From contig NC_073643.1 in NCBI RefSeq assembly GCF_029407905.1, forward strand, positions 32,144,001 to 32,208,000: DNA of 64,000 nucleotides. Reading direction: 5' to 3'. Both the position numbers and the translations under genes were made by a program. The notes under the pieces were generated by a model. That model was not told the origin of the DNA. It saw nothing but the letters and a program-made list of their open reading frames with translations, and made no database searches. This DNA comes from Bubalus kerabau (Eukaryota > Chordata > Mammalia > Artiodactyla > Bovidae). Shown here piece by piece: positions 1-12,790 of this stretch. Numbering within the stretch: the first letter of the stretch is position 1; the number at the start of each line of letters is the position of its first letter.

Positions 1-1000
1 ATGTGATGAAAAAGGTGCAGAGTAGTGTATAAAATGAACCCAAAGAGGAAAGCCTACATCTTATCTGCTTTCTAAATAGCTTGTTATTTGTATGAGGTGT
101 ATGAACAAAACATCTCTTTTTGCCAGTAATTATTAAGAAGTCTAATGCTGAAAACCCAAAGTCACTGAAATATACAGTAGATGTGGTCACATTTTCAGAT
201 CTCGTTTTATGTTTTCACACGCACAAAGGCACATTTGTAATGCAGAAGTGTAACTGTAAAATGAAGATGCATTTGGGGGAAAAGGGGGGAAAGAAAAAAG
301 GTGCAGTTAAACAAAAGACTGAAGATAAAGTCTTATGCCTTTTTATGTCTCCGAGCTGAGAACATGTTCTGCATTTTACTAAAGGACCATGAGGCTAGAA
401 TGTAACTGGTTTTTGCATTAGGCTCTCCCTGGAGGTAGCAGAAAAATATCATGTCCCTGCATGAAATGCGAATGTGAAATCTACCAGAAAGAAATATTTA
501 TGACCATTTTATGCTTGATTAGGCTTGGATGACATCTGTTAGAAGACAGGGACTGGACAAAGAGAGAGCTGCTCGGGGGCAAATGTTAACGGAGTTGTTT
601 AGACGACGCTAGGGCAGAAGCGTCCATTTACTGCCAGGCAAAACACAGGAATTGTGTTAGCAAGAATGCGGCTGACAGGCAACCACTAGGGTGGAGGCAC
701 TGTAAACTGCCTCAATGAAATAGTCCGATCCAGCTGTTGGTAGTCGGTGCGCCGCTTCAGTTTATGGGTAAGACCTAGGCAGAAACCCTGGTCCCGTAAC
801 TTCCCGGGAGCTGGTACCTCAGTAAAGTTATACACATGTGACTCAGCTGTAAAAGGAGATGATCTTCCTTTTTCCAAGTGAGTTTTACATTCTCCTGCCA
901 GACAGACTTAGCAGTACCAGGAAGCATTTCTCTATCTCTCAGCAAAAGGAGAATTAATTAAATGACACAATTGCTTCTGGATTCTTCTACCACTGAAGTG
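1..1000. other. Unique intronic sequence
   Basis: AT-rich sequence without a gene, recognisable repeat or strong motif. The small open frames at 120-359 and 686-877 start on non-ATG codons or lack any family resemblance and are taken as chance. Confidence 0.6.
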
Positions 1001-1418
1001 CTTTAAAAAAAAAAAATTATTGAAATATAGTTGATTTACAGTGTTGCGTTAGTTTCTTGTGTATACCAAAGTGAATCAGTTATACATATATCAGTGTTTT
1101 TTAGATTCTTTTCCCATATATAGGACATTACAGAATATTGAGTAGCATTCCCTGTGCTATCCTGTAGGTCCTTATTAATGATCTGTTTGGTAGTATGTGT
1201 ATGTCAATCCCAATATCCTAATTTATCCCTCCTCCCCTCCTGGCCATAAATTTGTTTTCTATATCTGTGACTCTGTAAATAAGTTCTTTTGTACCATTTT
1301 TTTTTCCCACATATAAGCGATATCAGATGATATTTGTGTTTGACTTACTTCACTCAGTATGACAGTCTCTATGTCTATCCATGTTGCTACAAATGATTTT
1401 ATTTTGCTCTATTTTATG
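1001..1418 (-). mobile_element. L1 LINE 3' end, antisense
   Basis: Begins with an oligo-A/T stretch followed by ATTGAAATATAGTTGATTTAC, the complement of the ruminant L1 3' end, and continues through the landmarks TTCTTTTCCCATATATAGG and CCTGTGCTATCCTGTAGGTCC. A possible 9-bp target duplication ACTGAAGTG lies at 992-1000 and 1419-1427. Truncated, non-coding. Confidence 0.85.
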
Positions 1419-3454
1419 ACTGAAGTGAAGTTTCTTTTCTTATGCTAAGTCTACCCATTTCAAAAAAGAGAAATGTAGGCCCCTCAGTTTTATAGAAGCA
1501 CTTCATCACTTTAAACAGTGCAAACGTTTGCCTGAAAAGAGAAAAGAAAAGTTTTCCAACACTGGCAAACATTTTATCAATTGTTAAACATTTCAGTGTT
1601 AAATTCAGGACTGTTTGCCTGAAGCAAGGGCTCTACCAAGAGTGGAGGTATGAACAGTTATTTCATTCTGGTTCTTTTCCCAGCTTCTCTTCCTGTAAAT
1701 TTTCTCTGTCTGGAATGCTGATGGGAAATGTTATTTTGTTTTTGTTTGCAGCAGTTCTGTTGTTTTGATTTTGTCTGAGTGGTATGGAAAACAGTACGTC
1801 ACTTAGAGTGGGTGTTTTGTCTACCGGCCATTTGGCCATTGCACATATATTTCTCATACTTATTACATGATGACAAGGGAACCAAAAAGGAACAATTTTC
1901 CAGTTGAATTTTTTCTTTCCAGTTTAATAATAGTGAAAAAAGAAAACAAGGTTAATAGATTTAGCAGTTTGATGGTACTTAAGATGTGATAGCTGACTTG
2001 AGGTGGTTTTGTTTTTTTTCCTTCGTTCCTGTGGTTCAGGGCCTATTTAGGCGAAGGGAAGATTAATGCATAGATCAGTTTCTATAATAAACTGCCTATG
2101 GATCGTGTTTCACTTTTTGCAGAGAGTTGTGAAATACTGTAATTTAAGTAGGAAAATTCATAAAAGGATAATAAACAATTTTAACATCATTCCTGTGCTT
2201 AGCTTGGAATACTCTGGCCCTGGTTTTAGGCCACATGTAACATAACCTCTGCCGATAAATGGATTTTAATTAAAATGAATCGAAATGAAATTTGGATGAA
2301 AACCCAGAATACAAATCTCAAAGAATAACTTAAGGCTGTTTACTGGCTCGGTTTGGACATGCTTTATCTGAAATCATTCTCCACATTTGCAATGTTAAGG
2401 AACATATTGCCAGAGTGTAGAAGTTAGCTCTACAAGTAAGTAATTTTTGGTGTAGTACAAAAATATAAAATGGAAACGATGATTAATTTTTCAATTTCTC
2501 TCTGCAGATATCTAATCATTGTAGCCATGGACCGCCAAAGGCTCCCATTAAAGATTTAAAATGCAAGAGGAAGGTAGACTCCAAAAGATGGGATTTGGGA
2601 TTAAATAATGTAAAATAACTTCAGGGCACTAGTGAAAGAGTAGCTATTGGCACAAGAAGAGATTCACTCAGACTTTTTTTTTTGAGAGCCACTTAAAATA
2701 TTGACACCAACTTACATACAGTGTCATAGACATGATATTAATAAAATGATTTACAATACTGATTAAAATATGAAGGTATTTTTGTCTTCAGACATTCATT
2801 TATACTAATTAATAATAATAATAATAGTAATAACAGACTGGCAGAAAAGCTTCATGGAAATTCACATGACTGTTTTGTACACTTTAAATATTGCCCTCTT
2901 TATTAAAGACCTGCAGTGTTACACTGGAATATATGTTGCTTCTGCCTTGAGGATTTTAATATTAGTTGGGGAAATGTAGTGTTTGGGGGGTCACCTGTGT
3001 ATGTACAGCATGATTTTCTTCAAATCAAGGGAACTTTTATAATCCCAGTAGAAGGGGAGGTCACCGCCTCAGTATATAAAAGCTGTCAGTAAGGTCCAGC
3101 CGGGCTTCTCCAAGCTCCGCCGTACTGTCTTTATCACTTTGCTCAGTTCCACATAATAACATCTTCATCTGAGATTGCTGTGGCACAGGGGAACTGCATT
3201 TGTTGATCAAATTTGGCTGGATAACACTGTGATCTCGTATCCTGAAGTGCGGAGATGTGCCTGGAATATGTAAGTGCAGAGCTGGCCTCTTGATTGATTG
3301 ATTCTGCCTGTCACAGAACAAGATAACCGGATCAGTAAATACTCCGTGCACTTCAGCATCATCTCCACAATCAGAAGTGAGAGCATCATGGGGCTGGAAA
3401 ACACCGGGGCATCATGGGAATGCACACAGCTCAGAGTGATCCTCAGGAACCTAG

Positions 3455-3469
3455 ACACACGCGCGCGCG

Positions 3470-3509
<40 letters not shown>
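3455..3509. repeat. (CG)n/(CA)n alternating purine-pyrimidine microsatellite
   Basis: About 55 uninterrupted bases of alternating purine and pyrimidine: a short CA run, then about nine CG steps, then about sixteen CA steps. The CG core followed by CA is a classic Z-DNA-forming composition and should be length-polymorphic. Confidence 0.95.
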
Positions 3510-3510
<1 letters not shown>

Positions 3511-4049
3511 GATTCTTTGTGTGTGGGTTTTCAAAACAGCCTACAGAAGAGTCTTTTCTGTCTGTTTAGAACGCTTCCTGGTTATAAAAGTCGAGTTTAT
3601 TTTGTAGCTGTCATCTTGGAGGTGTTCACCATTTATCATAAAAAGTTGTTATTTGAGTTGTGTTTACAAAGGAGATTTCTGATGCAGATTAGGAAGACGG
3701 GGCTGGATAAGAGGTCAGTAGTTGTCTCAAGCACAAAAGGCGCTTGCACCCAAGATCTGCTCCTATGAAAATAAACTTTGTGTTTAAACAGATGGGCCAA
3801 ACACATGTAAACAAGTTGTTTAAACTTTTACTAAATTCCCAGCGAGTGCCTTTCAAAATTAGCATGGGTTGCCAAATTTGGTGTTTAATTACACAGGGTT
3901 CAAGAAAAGTTGAAAGAAGGGAACTGTGTGAATCTTTGGGAGACGGGATGATGACAGGTCACGTGGTGACATATATTATTCATGGTGCCTTGATGGTCCC
4001 CCTGATGGTATTTGTCACCATGTCCCTTCTGTCGCCTCTCACATGCTTG

Positions 4050-4170
4050 TCTTTTCCTCCCATAAGACCCGAAGTGTCTTGAAGGCAAGGACTGACTGCC
4101 TTTGTATTCCTGTGTCTCTGTCCTTGGATTCCTGGAAGACTGCCCTCTGCAAGCTCTCTAGCCCACAGCA
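4050..4170 (+). repeat. Possible L2/MIR-type remnant
   Basis: Contains the phrase CTTGAAGGCAAGGACTG, which resembles the conserved 3' ends of the L2/MIR superfamily (cttgagggcagggactg). Strongly diverged; boundaries uncertain. Confidence 0.4.
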
Positions 4171-6992
4171 AGTGTGTTCAGGAGGACTGAAGTGCTGGGC
4201 TCCCTTTCTGAAGAGTTTGCAAATGAACACTTTGGAGATTGTCTTGGTCTCCAGGAGATGAGTGGTGTTATAACTTAAAGTTGTCCTTTAGGGGAATGTC
4301 ATTGTTTTCTTAAAGTCAAGCAATTTAACCCATCTTCTTTCATCTTGTTTTCACGAGGCTGAGTGGGAGATTGCGATCAGTTGCTGAAACTTGGTGTTTC
4401 TATCACCACTGGCTACCTAAAATTACTGAAAGATACCGTTACTTCTCGTTTTCTGTGTGTGGAAGATTTTACCGGAAAATGCTAAGGAGGTTTTGTGGCC
4501 CCCTCACCTGTGAATTTTGCAGAGCCCTCCAGGTGACTCATGGTATTCCATCGGACCTTCTGGTTGTCTTAGGTGCCTCTCAGGTGGTTGACGTCTAGAC
4601 CATTCTAGCCCAGTTGCTCTTTTTTCTTTTTCTGTTTTGTTTGGCTGGAATCAGTCCTCACCCTCTTCCTGTCTCATAGTTTGACCACATGGATCACATG
4701 GCAAATTAAAGGGGAAGGTGGGGGTTAGGACCTGTTGTGAAGTCAGGAAAGTTCTGTCTCTGAATACATTTCTCCCATGGAAGGTACACACCAGTTATGA
4801 CCAACATTTCAGTAGAGATTTTTATATAGTGAGACCAGGTCTCACACTTAAGGAAAAATTATGACCGCTTTTGAAATGTCTGGTTAGTCCTTTGCGACTT
4901 ACTTACTTTTTATTTGAAATGATTAAAAAAGCCTCTTGGCAGAATTGGCCTCCTTTCTTAATTTTTTGAATATAAAGAAGCTTAATTGAGTTTAATGTTT
5001 CTTAAACCCAAAAAAAAAAAAAAAAAAAGTGAGGTGTTGATGATTTTAGAGAAGTCCTTCTGGGAAACAGGTTTTGATTCTTTTTTCATAAAAAAAAAAG
5101 TGGCATTCCCTTTCACTTTGGTGAAAGCTATTCCTAGTAACGTTTTATAAAATCATTTTCTTTTCAGGGTGTGTTTTATTTCCTTTCCATCTCTTTCAGG
5201 AAAGAGAAAGTGTTTTTTATTGGATATTTTTGTTTCAGTCCTGTTTCCATTATTTTTGCCAAAATTCATGGGAGTTCACTTTCCGTTTAAATGCCTGAAA
5301 TATTCCTTGAAGAATCTGCATTTTGGGACAACTAGGAAAAAGGCTATGTAAATTGGTTTAAAGAAGAAAAACAGTTGTGACTCTAGTCGGCTTAACCACT
5401 CACTTTTTCCTTTACTTTATAATTTTGGAGGCAAAAAATTTCAAGTGTAATGGGCTGCGGGTGGGAGAGGGCATGAGTTGGAAGTTCTAAGGAAGTTCTA
5501 AGGAAGTTTGGTATTTGTTGTATGATAAAGCGTATCTTAGTTTTCAAGTGAAAGGAGTGAGTAAACTTTATTCCTTTAAAGAAAGAAAGTCAGTAGACTT
5601 GTTAGGGGAAATTACAAAACTGATTCTTAAAAAAAATAATGTACACTCTCTTGTGAAGTACTCTTGGCTAAAAGATGTTGGTGAAAACCATTTCCTAGTT
5701 TTCGAATAGACTGTATAAATAAATATGTTTGTCTTTTGGGCATTCTTGGGAATTTATATTAGGAAGTTTCTGTTCTGATGATATTCCTTTTTTTTTTCTT
5801 AAGCAAAGTGTGGTCTGTTCTGTTTTAGAGTCAGCTCTCCTTTGATTACTTTAAATTCAGGATTTTCCAGTATGTAGACACCATCCTAGTGTTTTTCTAA
5901 TCCTTATATGGAACCAAAACCATTTGCGATGGGCTAGTCTTTATCTTTGAACCAGGACTATAGATTTCTGCATTTGGGGGGTGGAGCTGATGGGTTGGTA
6001 TTTTGCTTTCTGTCTGGAATCATATAGACAGACTCACATTTGACTGATGAGACATTGGTCCTTGATCTCCCAGTCACTGTGGTGAAAAAGAGGGAGCATT
6101 TTCTCACCAATATCTGTGGGTTACCGCTTTCTAACATTTCTATTGTCTTGAGAGAAAATTTTAAAAACTGGTGAAAAATGGACAAGTGTGTGGCTTATAT
6201 GAAAATTATGCTGCTCCAAACCGTGGGACTTGTTTATTTTGGCCAGCTTCTGTGGCAAGACTGACATATTTATGCAGAAAGCTCATATTTAGTATTAACT
6301 TGGAATTTTGCACATCTGAATGGTGAAGGAAACAGAACACAAGATTTCACTGTTATTCATGTTGTTCCTTCTTCTTCTGAAGACACATAGAGAAGACACA
6401 TTTTCTCATCGTCTCCCCATGCTTGGCCACCTGAGCCTGTGACCAGTCAGATTGCTTGACAGTGCTGCGGTGGCTGGGCTCTAAAAGCCACCACGTTTCT
6501 CCCTAAAGAGTTAATAAAAATGTTCATTGCTCGAGGAAAGCCTATATACAGTAGTCTGTTTGTCCTGTGTTTCAACCACCTGAGTCACAGCCAAAAAAGC
6601 AATTGTCTACTACATATTTCAAACAGATGCTGAGGGATAGAATGGGTGACCAGAATTCACAGCAATAAAACCCTACTCTCCAAGTTCCCTTGAAGGAAGT
6701 GAACTCGTAAAACTTTTGCTGCTGACTTATTTGTTCAGGCCTTTGAACTATTTAACATTAATTTAGCCTACAAATCATTGGCACCTCCATTTTTCATTGA
6801 AGTATCAGGGCCTGTTAAAGACAGACCTTCCAGGGTGTGCCTGGAAGAAAAAAAAAAAAAGATTCTGGAAGGAGATCTACTCATTTAACTGTTATTCATG
6901 CACATTGTTTTTATTGAAGCCAGCCTTATGTACATTCAGAGTTCTTTAACTCAGAAAGTAGTTCTTTTGAGTTTATGTTTGCTGGTGTGTGT

Positions 6993-7034
6993 GATTATAG
7001 AAATGTAATCTGTATAGATTATAGAAATGTAATC
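6993..7034. repeat. 24-bp tandem duplication
   Basis: The 18-mer GATTATAGAAATGTAATC occurs exactly at 6993-7010 and 7017-7034, a direct duplication of period 24. Confidence 0.85.
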
Positions 7035-7860
7035 CATGTAGATGGGCCACCAGCTTGCTTTTTTTTCCTTCCATTTGTTTCTGTTGTATTGATACATCTT
7101 CTAATAAGGAAAAACAGACCAGTGGACTTGGAAGAAGGATGGCTGTAGTGATTGGAATAATAAATACTACTAGGAAAATTAGAGGAAATGTGAAAAATAA
7201 TGGAGAGATTTACTCCAAATTGAAGTGTCTTGTAGCTAGAATGTTGGTAGCATGTCATACTATGTTCATCTAGGGGCTCTGATGAATTAACCAGAGTAGA
7301 TAAAGGGTACCATCATCCAAAGGAAGCTTTTTGGGGTTCCTTTCCATCTACTCAGTAGCAGTGGATGGCATAGAAATTGCTTGTTTCCTCAACTTTCTAA
7401 AAGAGCAGTATTCTCTCTTCCTACCATATCTCTTATCTAGTTCCTTATAGCTTCAGGACTTTTAAATGGCTTTCTTTTCTTAAAGCTCAGAAGAAACCTC
7501 AGAGAACATTGGAAATAAGAAACGAATGGGTCAGATAAAGCTTGCAGATGCCAAAACACGTGGCTCTTTAATTTTCATCTGACACTTTGAAAATCCAGGG
7601 AAGACTCTTCTGTCTCAAGTGGGTTCTGCATATACATGTCACCATCCCAGTGCCCCATTTAATTTTCATCATAACATGTATTATAAGCTGAAATGATCCT
7701 AGAATGATGTTCTTATACATTGTCTTTTGCTTATAATACGTGTGAATTTACTTCCAACAAGGTGGCAGCTGTGTCACATTCTTTGCTGCATCCCTGGCAC
7801 ATGGCATGTAAAATATCTCACCAGAATGGACAGTTACTCCAAAAATCTCAACTATCTTTT

Positions 7861-8192
7861 AAAAATAATTTAAGTAAGTAATTGGGTGGTGGGGGGCGCC
7901 TGTGCTGAGTCTTCACTGCCACATGGGCTTTTCTCTAGTTGCAGCAAAGGGGAGCTACTCTCTGCTTGTGGTACGCAGGCTTCTCATTGTGGTGGCTTTT
8001 CCTGTTGCGGAGCTCAGGCCTTTGGGCACACCAGCTTCAGGAGTTGGCGGCTCCTGGGCTCTAGAGCCCTGGATCAATTATTGTGGCACACAGGCTTAGC
8101 TACTCTATGACAAATGGGATCATCCTGGACCAGGGATCAAAACCGCGCATTAACAGGTGGATTCTTTACCACTGAGCCACCTGCGATGCCCC
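7861..8192 (-). mobile_element. CHR-type tRNA-Glu SINE (long form), antisense
   Basis: About 330 bp ending in GATTCTTTACCACTGAGCCA, the antisense of a tRNA-derived A-box/head typical of cetartiodactyl CHR SINEs, preceded by the usual run of degenerate modules (GGCTTCTCATTGTGGTGGC, GGCTCTAGAGC). A target duplication of about 18-20 bp (AATCTCAACTAT core) flanks it at 7841-7860 and 8193-8210. Confidence 0.85.
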
Positions 8193-8210
8193 AACAATCT
8201 CAACTATTTT

Positions 8211-9180
8211 AATGGGAGACATCTTAATGGAATGGGCTCCTCCTTCAGTTAGAATAGAACTTCTGGAAAGATGGTATTGATAATGCATATTTCGAAAGAG
8301 ACTTAAAGACAAAGGCTGTGGGAAGAAATGGTTAACCAGAACTCCAGGCTAGTATTTAGCTGCATTTGTCCAAATATTTTAGCCAGGTTCAGTTCACTGA
8401 GTATCTCTTATACCCTGTAATTTAGTATACAGTTTCAGCTTTCTAAATAATGGCTTGCTAATGGTAAATGTTGTTTAACTTTCTAAATCAGGAGAGCTAC
8501 CTGTTCAGCAGAATTTTTAAAATTGTAAGTGATGATTGAAACCAGGTTAAAAAGCACTTAAGGTACATTTGACTGACGGCTTGGCGTCTCCTTGGATGGG
8601 CCTGTGGCTTTCAGTCTTTTTGAATCTAAACATAAACTGCAGGTAGGGATTTTTCTCAATTGGTTCAGAACTACAACGTATCCTTACTTAACAAGGTTTT
8701 CCCATCTGGGTAAGTCATGCATTATTTTTTGGTTATTCTGATCTAAAATGTTGACTCTTCTCTCCACTGCCTTCAATTATAGATGCTCATAACTGTAGTT
8801 TTTTTTCTGTGAAGTAGTTCTTACAGTCTCCTGATTCCCTCCAAGAATCAGACACTATTTTTTAAATCAGACTAAAATGATCATAATCACCTAACAGATC
8901 TCTGTAGCCTTATTTGATGCAGTCATCCAAACTTGATTTTTTTCTGTCTTAAGCACAACTCTAATCACTTTATTCTCTTCTTTCCTAATTTAACTATGAA
9001 ATTCAGTCTAAACACCTTAGCTTGTTATGTGGGAAATAGATGGATTAAACGTAGTCAGACGACACAGTAGAGGAAGGAGATGAGGGGAACGGATTGCGAG
9101 AGTAGCATTGGCATATGGATACTACCGTGTGTAAATAGCCAGCTGGTGCGAAGCTGCTGTTAGCACAGAAAGCCCAGCCC
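8211..9180. other. Unique intronic sequence
   Basis: AT-rich sequence with no recognised gene or young repeat. Confidence 0.5.
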
Positions 9181-9184
9181 AGTG

Positions 9185-9362
9185 GACTGTGATACCCTAG
9201 AGGAGTGGGATGCGGGGGGAGTCGGTGGTGGCGGCGAGGTGGAAGGGAGGCTCGAGAGGGAGAGGATATATGTGTATGTATGGCTGATTCATGTTATACA
9301 GCAGAAACATACACAACATTGTAAAACAATCTCACTTCAATTTTTTTAAAAGTAGAAAAAAA
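9185..9362 (+). mobile_element. L1 LINE 3' end, sense
   Basis: A G-rich purine tract (GGGGGGAGTCGGTGGTGGCG and the following GGAAGGGAGG) is followed by TGGCTGATTCATGTTATACA and ACACAACATTGTAAAACAAT, the hallmark 3' UTR and end of ruminant L1, then an A-rich tail. Only the last 180 bp or so is present. Confidence 0.8.
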
Positions 9363-10195
9363 GAAAAACACCACACATGCTGTTTGCCACTTGTGTCATC
9401 AAGAGATGGAGTCTCACTCAGTCCCACTCACATTCACTTTGGACGTCCTTTCGTTTGTTTTGGCCAGTCCAATGTAGTGGAAGGGCCATCATGCGAGTTC
9501 CGAGTTTGGGAGCTTCCTCCTTAGTTCTTTTGGGGCACACTACCATGTAGGGATGCTCAGGCTAGACTGCTGGATGATGAGAGGCCACTTTTAGGGGGAA
9601 AGAATGGAAATACTCACATCTTGAGGGTCAGATGAGCTCCCAGATAAAAGCAGTTTCACAAGTGATCCCCTGCCAAAGAAGAACCGCCTAGCTGAGCCCA
9701 GACAGTCCTCAGATTTTTAGGGGAAAAAAAAAAAAGTTTAATCGTCCCAAGTTTTAGGGTGGTTTGTCACAGAGCTATATATTACTGAAACAGGAACCTT
9801 GAAAATCAGGCCTCAATTTCTCCCTCTTGTCATATTCTTTGTTTTCCTAGGCCTTTCTCAAATGTCAGCCGAGCTTGACTCAGAAGCCCACATAAAAGAT
9901 TAATGTTTCCCTCTGCTTATGCCTCATCTTCCACTTGGACCATCTTTACCCTCTGTTCTTTTCAACTTGTCACCTTTCTGAAGCTTAGTCACCTCCCTCT
10001 CTAGTCTTCCTTTCCTAAAGCCCCCATGACTCAGTGACTTGTGACCCCTCTTGGCCCTCTGTAGTCCCAGCTGCATTGACCTGGGCGTTGGTGGGAAGAT
10101 GACAGTTAGCTCTTTGGGCACATCACATTCTCTGTGTGGGACTTAATTCCCACATCTGTGAAATTACTTGTCTGATTTGTCAAACCTCTTTCTAC
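9363..10195. other. Unique intronic sequence
   Basis: No gene or clear repeat recognised; one poly-A tract near 9724-9735. Confidence 0.5.
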
Positions 10196-10199
10196 CTCT

Positions 10200-11040
10200 T
10201 CTGTTCTAGAACAGAGCTGCCCAACAGAATGTTCTGTGATGGTGAAAATGTTAATATGTCCGTGTTCTTCCATGCCGTGGCCAGTATAGCTCTCTGGCAC
10301 TTGAAATGTGTTTAGTGCAACTGAGGAACTGAATTTTTAATCTCAGTTAATGGCAGTTACTTTAAATGTAATTAGCGACATGTGACTCTTGGCTTTATAT
10401 TTTTGGGCTCCAAAATCACTGCAGATGGTGATTGCAGCCATGAAAATTAAAAGACGCTTACTCCTTGGAAGGAAAGTTATGACCAACCTAGATAGCATAT
10501 TCAAAAGCAGAGACATTACTTTGCCAACAAAGGTCCATCTAGTCAAGGCTATGGTTTTTCCAGTGGTCATGTATGGATGTGAGAGTTGGACTGTGAAGAA
10601 AGCTGAGCGCCAAAGAATTGATGGTTTTGAAGTGTGGTGTTGGAGAAGACTCTTGAGAGTCCCTTGGACTGCAAGGAGATCCAACCAGTCCATCCTAAAG
10701 GAGATCAGTCCTGGGTGTTCATTGGAAGGACTGATGCTTGAGGCTGAAACTCCAATACTTTGGCCACCTCATGCGAAGAGCTGACTCATTGGAAAAGACC
10801 CTGATGCTGGGAGGGATTGGGGGCAGGAGGAGAAGGGGACGCCAGAGGATGAGATGGCTGGATGGCATCACCGACTCGATGGACATGAGTTTGAGTGAAC
10901 TCTGGGAGTTGGTGATGGACAGGGAGGCCTGGCATGCTGCGATTCATGGGGTCGCAAAGAGTCGGACACGACTGAGCGACTGAACTGAACTGAACTCTTG
11001 GCTACCACTGAAAACAGTCCATAGAATTCTGTGGAATTGA
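10200..11040. mobile_element. Ancient mammalian MER-type repeat, split by a BovB insertion
   Basis: Sequence at 10200-10394 (ACTTGAAATGTG, CAACTGAGGAACTGAATTTTTAAT) and its continuation at 11004-11040 (TACCACTG) look like an old mammalian DNA-transposon relic; GGCACTTGAAATGTG and CTTGGCTACC are characteristic. The family name is not certain. The BovB copy sits inside it. Confidence 0.5.
10395..10993 (+). mobile_element. BovB (RTE-clade) LINE 3' fragment, sense
   Basis: Encodes, with interruptions, the C-terminal end of the BovB ORF2 protein (KIKRRLLLGRKVMTNLDS, MYGCESWTVKKAE, HAAIHGVAKSRTRLSD) and ends in TGAACTGAACTGAAC. The fragment is about 600 bp of a roughly 3-kb element, 5'-truncated and frameshifted. 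Perfect 10-bp target duplication ACTCTTGGCT at 10385-10394 and 10994-11003. Confidence 0.95.
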
Positions 11041-12186
11041 AATGAAAACTTCCATGTTTGTATAATGCCAACAAAGGTTTAGTGTTTGATTTTCACAAGA
11101 GTATCAGAACTTACTCTTTGGGATTACTTTTCAGAACCACAGATACAAATGACCTAGAGGCTGGATGTTTCCCCAATGCCTGACCTCCCCCTCCTTATCT
11201 TAAATTTTCCTTGGCTTTTCGTATCTTCACCTCTGCCTCCAGCCAGCACTGAGCCCACTCTTCGCTAGGAGTGTAAATCATCCCCTACTTTTGATCACAG
11301 CTCAGGCAGACACCAACAGCTTGATGTGGAATTGTAGTTTTTTTACAAAGCCCCAGTAGGCCCAATGTTGGGGGCGGGGGGGAAACACAGACACAGCAGT
11401 GTCAATTGAAAACCAGCCGGGTGGCAAGCGCAGTGCAGTGTAGTGGGAATGGAGCTGCCTTCGGCCTTTTGGATGATTGGGGACACAGTAGAGATACTGT
11501 GAAATTACCTCTTTATTGGTTCTTGAGCCTTCTGCTGTAAATGACTCTTCTGGAAGGAAGAGAAGAGAATCCCGGAATTCAGCTTGTATTTAAGACATGC
11601 ACTTGACAGCTGTACCCTCAGTCTGTAGTTTAGCAGAATGGGACCTGAGGGCATCTTCCTTTGGGGCTAATTTCCCATCTAAGCATCGTTATGTTAACTA
11701 GGGCTTCTGTGCTCTTGCTTATCTTTACTCTCATTTATTGCATTATAAGTAATGTTGGTGAACCGATCCAGTGGATCTTGCTAAATCTTGGTTTGTTTCA
11801 CCCCCTCAGTTCTTTGGGGAATGGAATATTGGGGAAAATCTTATCACATTTCTGAACCAACAGTTGAAATAGCATAAAAAAGGACTAATGAAGGTCCTTG
11901 TTCTCAACTTGACTTCCGCAAACCAATAAGATCTGTTTACACTCAAGGCAAATGAGTTGTTTGGGTGAAAAGCTCTCTGTAGAATTTTTTTCCTTCAGTA
12001 TTACCCAGCATAGTCAGGTCTGGTCTAGAATTGACTCCTGTGTTTCACCAAATTCACTTGCTGTTTTTCCTCTTGGTGTAATTTAAGACAGACTCTTCTG
12101 TCGTCTCTGGTGAGAGACGATAACTTGGTGACGCCTTTGTAATAACCCATCATAGACTTGAGGTAGGCAGTTATTAAGTTGCCCCT
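11041..12186. other. Unique intronic sequence
   Basis: No gene, SINE or LINE recognised. One short G-rich run near 11369-11382. Confidence 0.5.
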
Positions 12187-12470
12187 TGCTGCTGCGGCTA
12201 AGTCGCTTCAGTCGTGTCCGACTCTGTGCGACCCCATAGACGGCAGCCCACCAGCCTCCCCCGTCCCTGGGACTCTCCAGGCAAGAACACTGGAGTGGGT
12301 TGCCACTTCCTTCTCCAATGCATGAAAGTGAAAAGTGAAAGTGAAGTCACTCAGTCGTGTCCAACTCCCAGCGACCCCATGGACTTCAGCCCACCAGGCT
12401 CCTCTGTCCATGGGATTTTCCAGGCAAGAGTACTGGAGTGGGGTGCCATAGCCTTCTCTTTTTCAGGCTA
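12187..12470 (-). mobile_element. Bov-A2 SINE, antisense
   Basis: Starts TGCTGCTGCGGCTAAGTCGC and carries both Bov-A half units (two copies of TCCAGGCAAGA followed by TGGAGTGGG), joined by the TGAAAGTGAAAAGTGAAAGT linker. Full-length dimer. Confidence 0.95.
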
Positions 12471-12790
12471 AGCCATCATAACCCTTTTAACCTTTACTTG
12501 GAGCTTCCATTTTCCATCGTCTTGATTATTCTATTTGCCTGTCTCTGGATTTTTTCCAAACTTGTATAGTTTTCTGAAAACATGCCATCATAAAGGAGAT
12601 CCTTGATATCTTGCTCCCAGTTTCTGCTGCTGTTTTGATGCATCCAGTAGACTTCTTCTTTTAATTTACATTTTTTAGTGGGGGAGTGTGACCTGTGGAC
12701 AGACAGAGTAATTCAGAGGTCTGATGACTTTTTCAATCCTATGTTTATCTGTATTTTAATTTGGGAATCCTTTTTATATTTAACTACCTT

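Larger units (their letters stand above)
1428..7840. other. Mostly unique intronic sequence
   Basis: Long AT-rich stretch with no young retroposon. It holds a CG/CA microsatellite (3455-3509), an L2/MIR-like remnant around 4050-4170, poly-A tracts near 5010-5028 and 6848-6860, and a 24-bp tandem duplication at 6993-7034. Open frames here, including the longest at 3298-3768 that runs through the microsatellite, show no family features. Confidence 0.55.

Noticed and set aside
3298..3768. 156-codon frame
   Set aside because: It runs through the CG/CA microsatellite, giving RARARA and HTHTHT repeats, and has no family features elsewhere.
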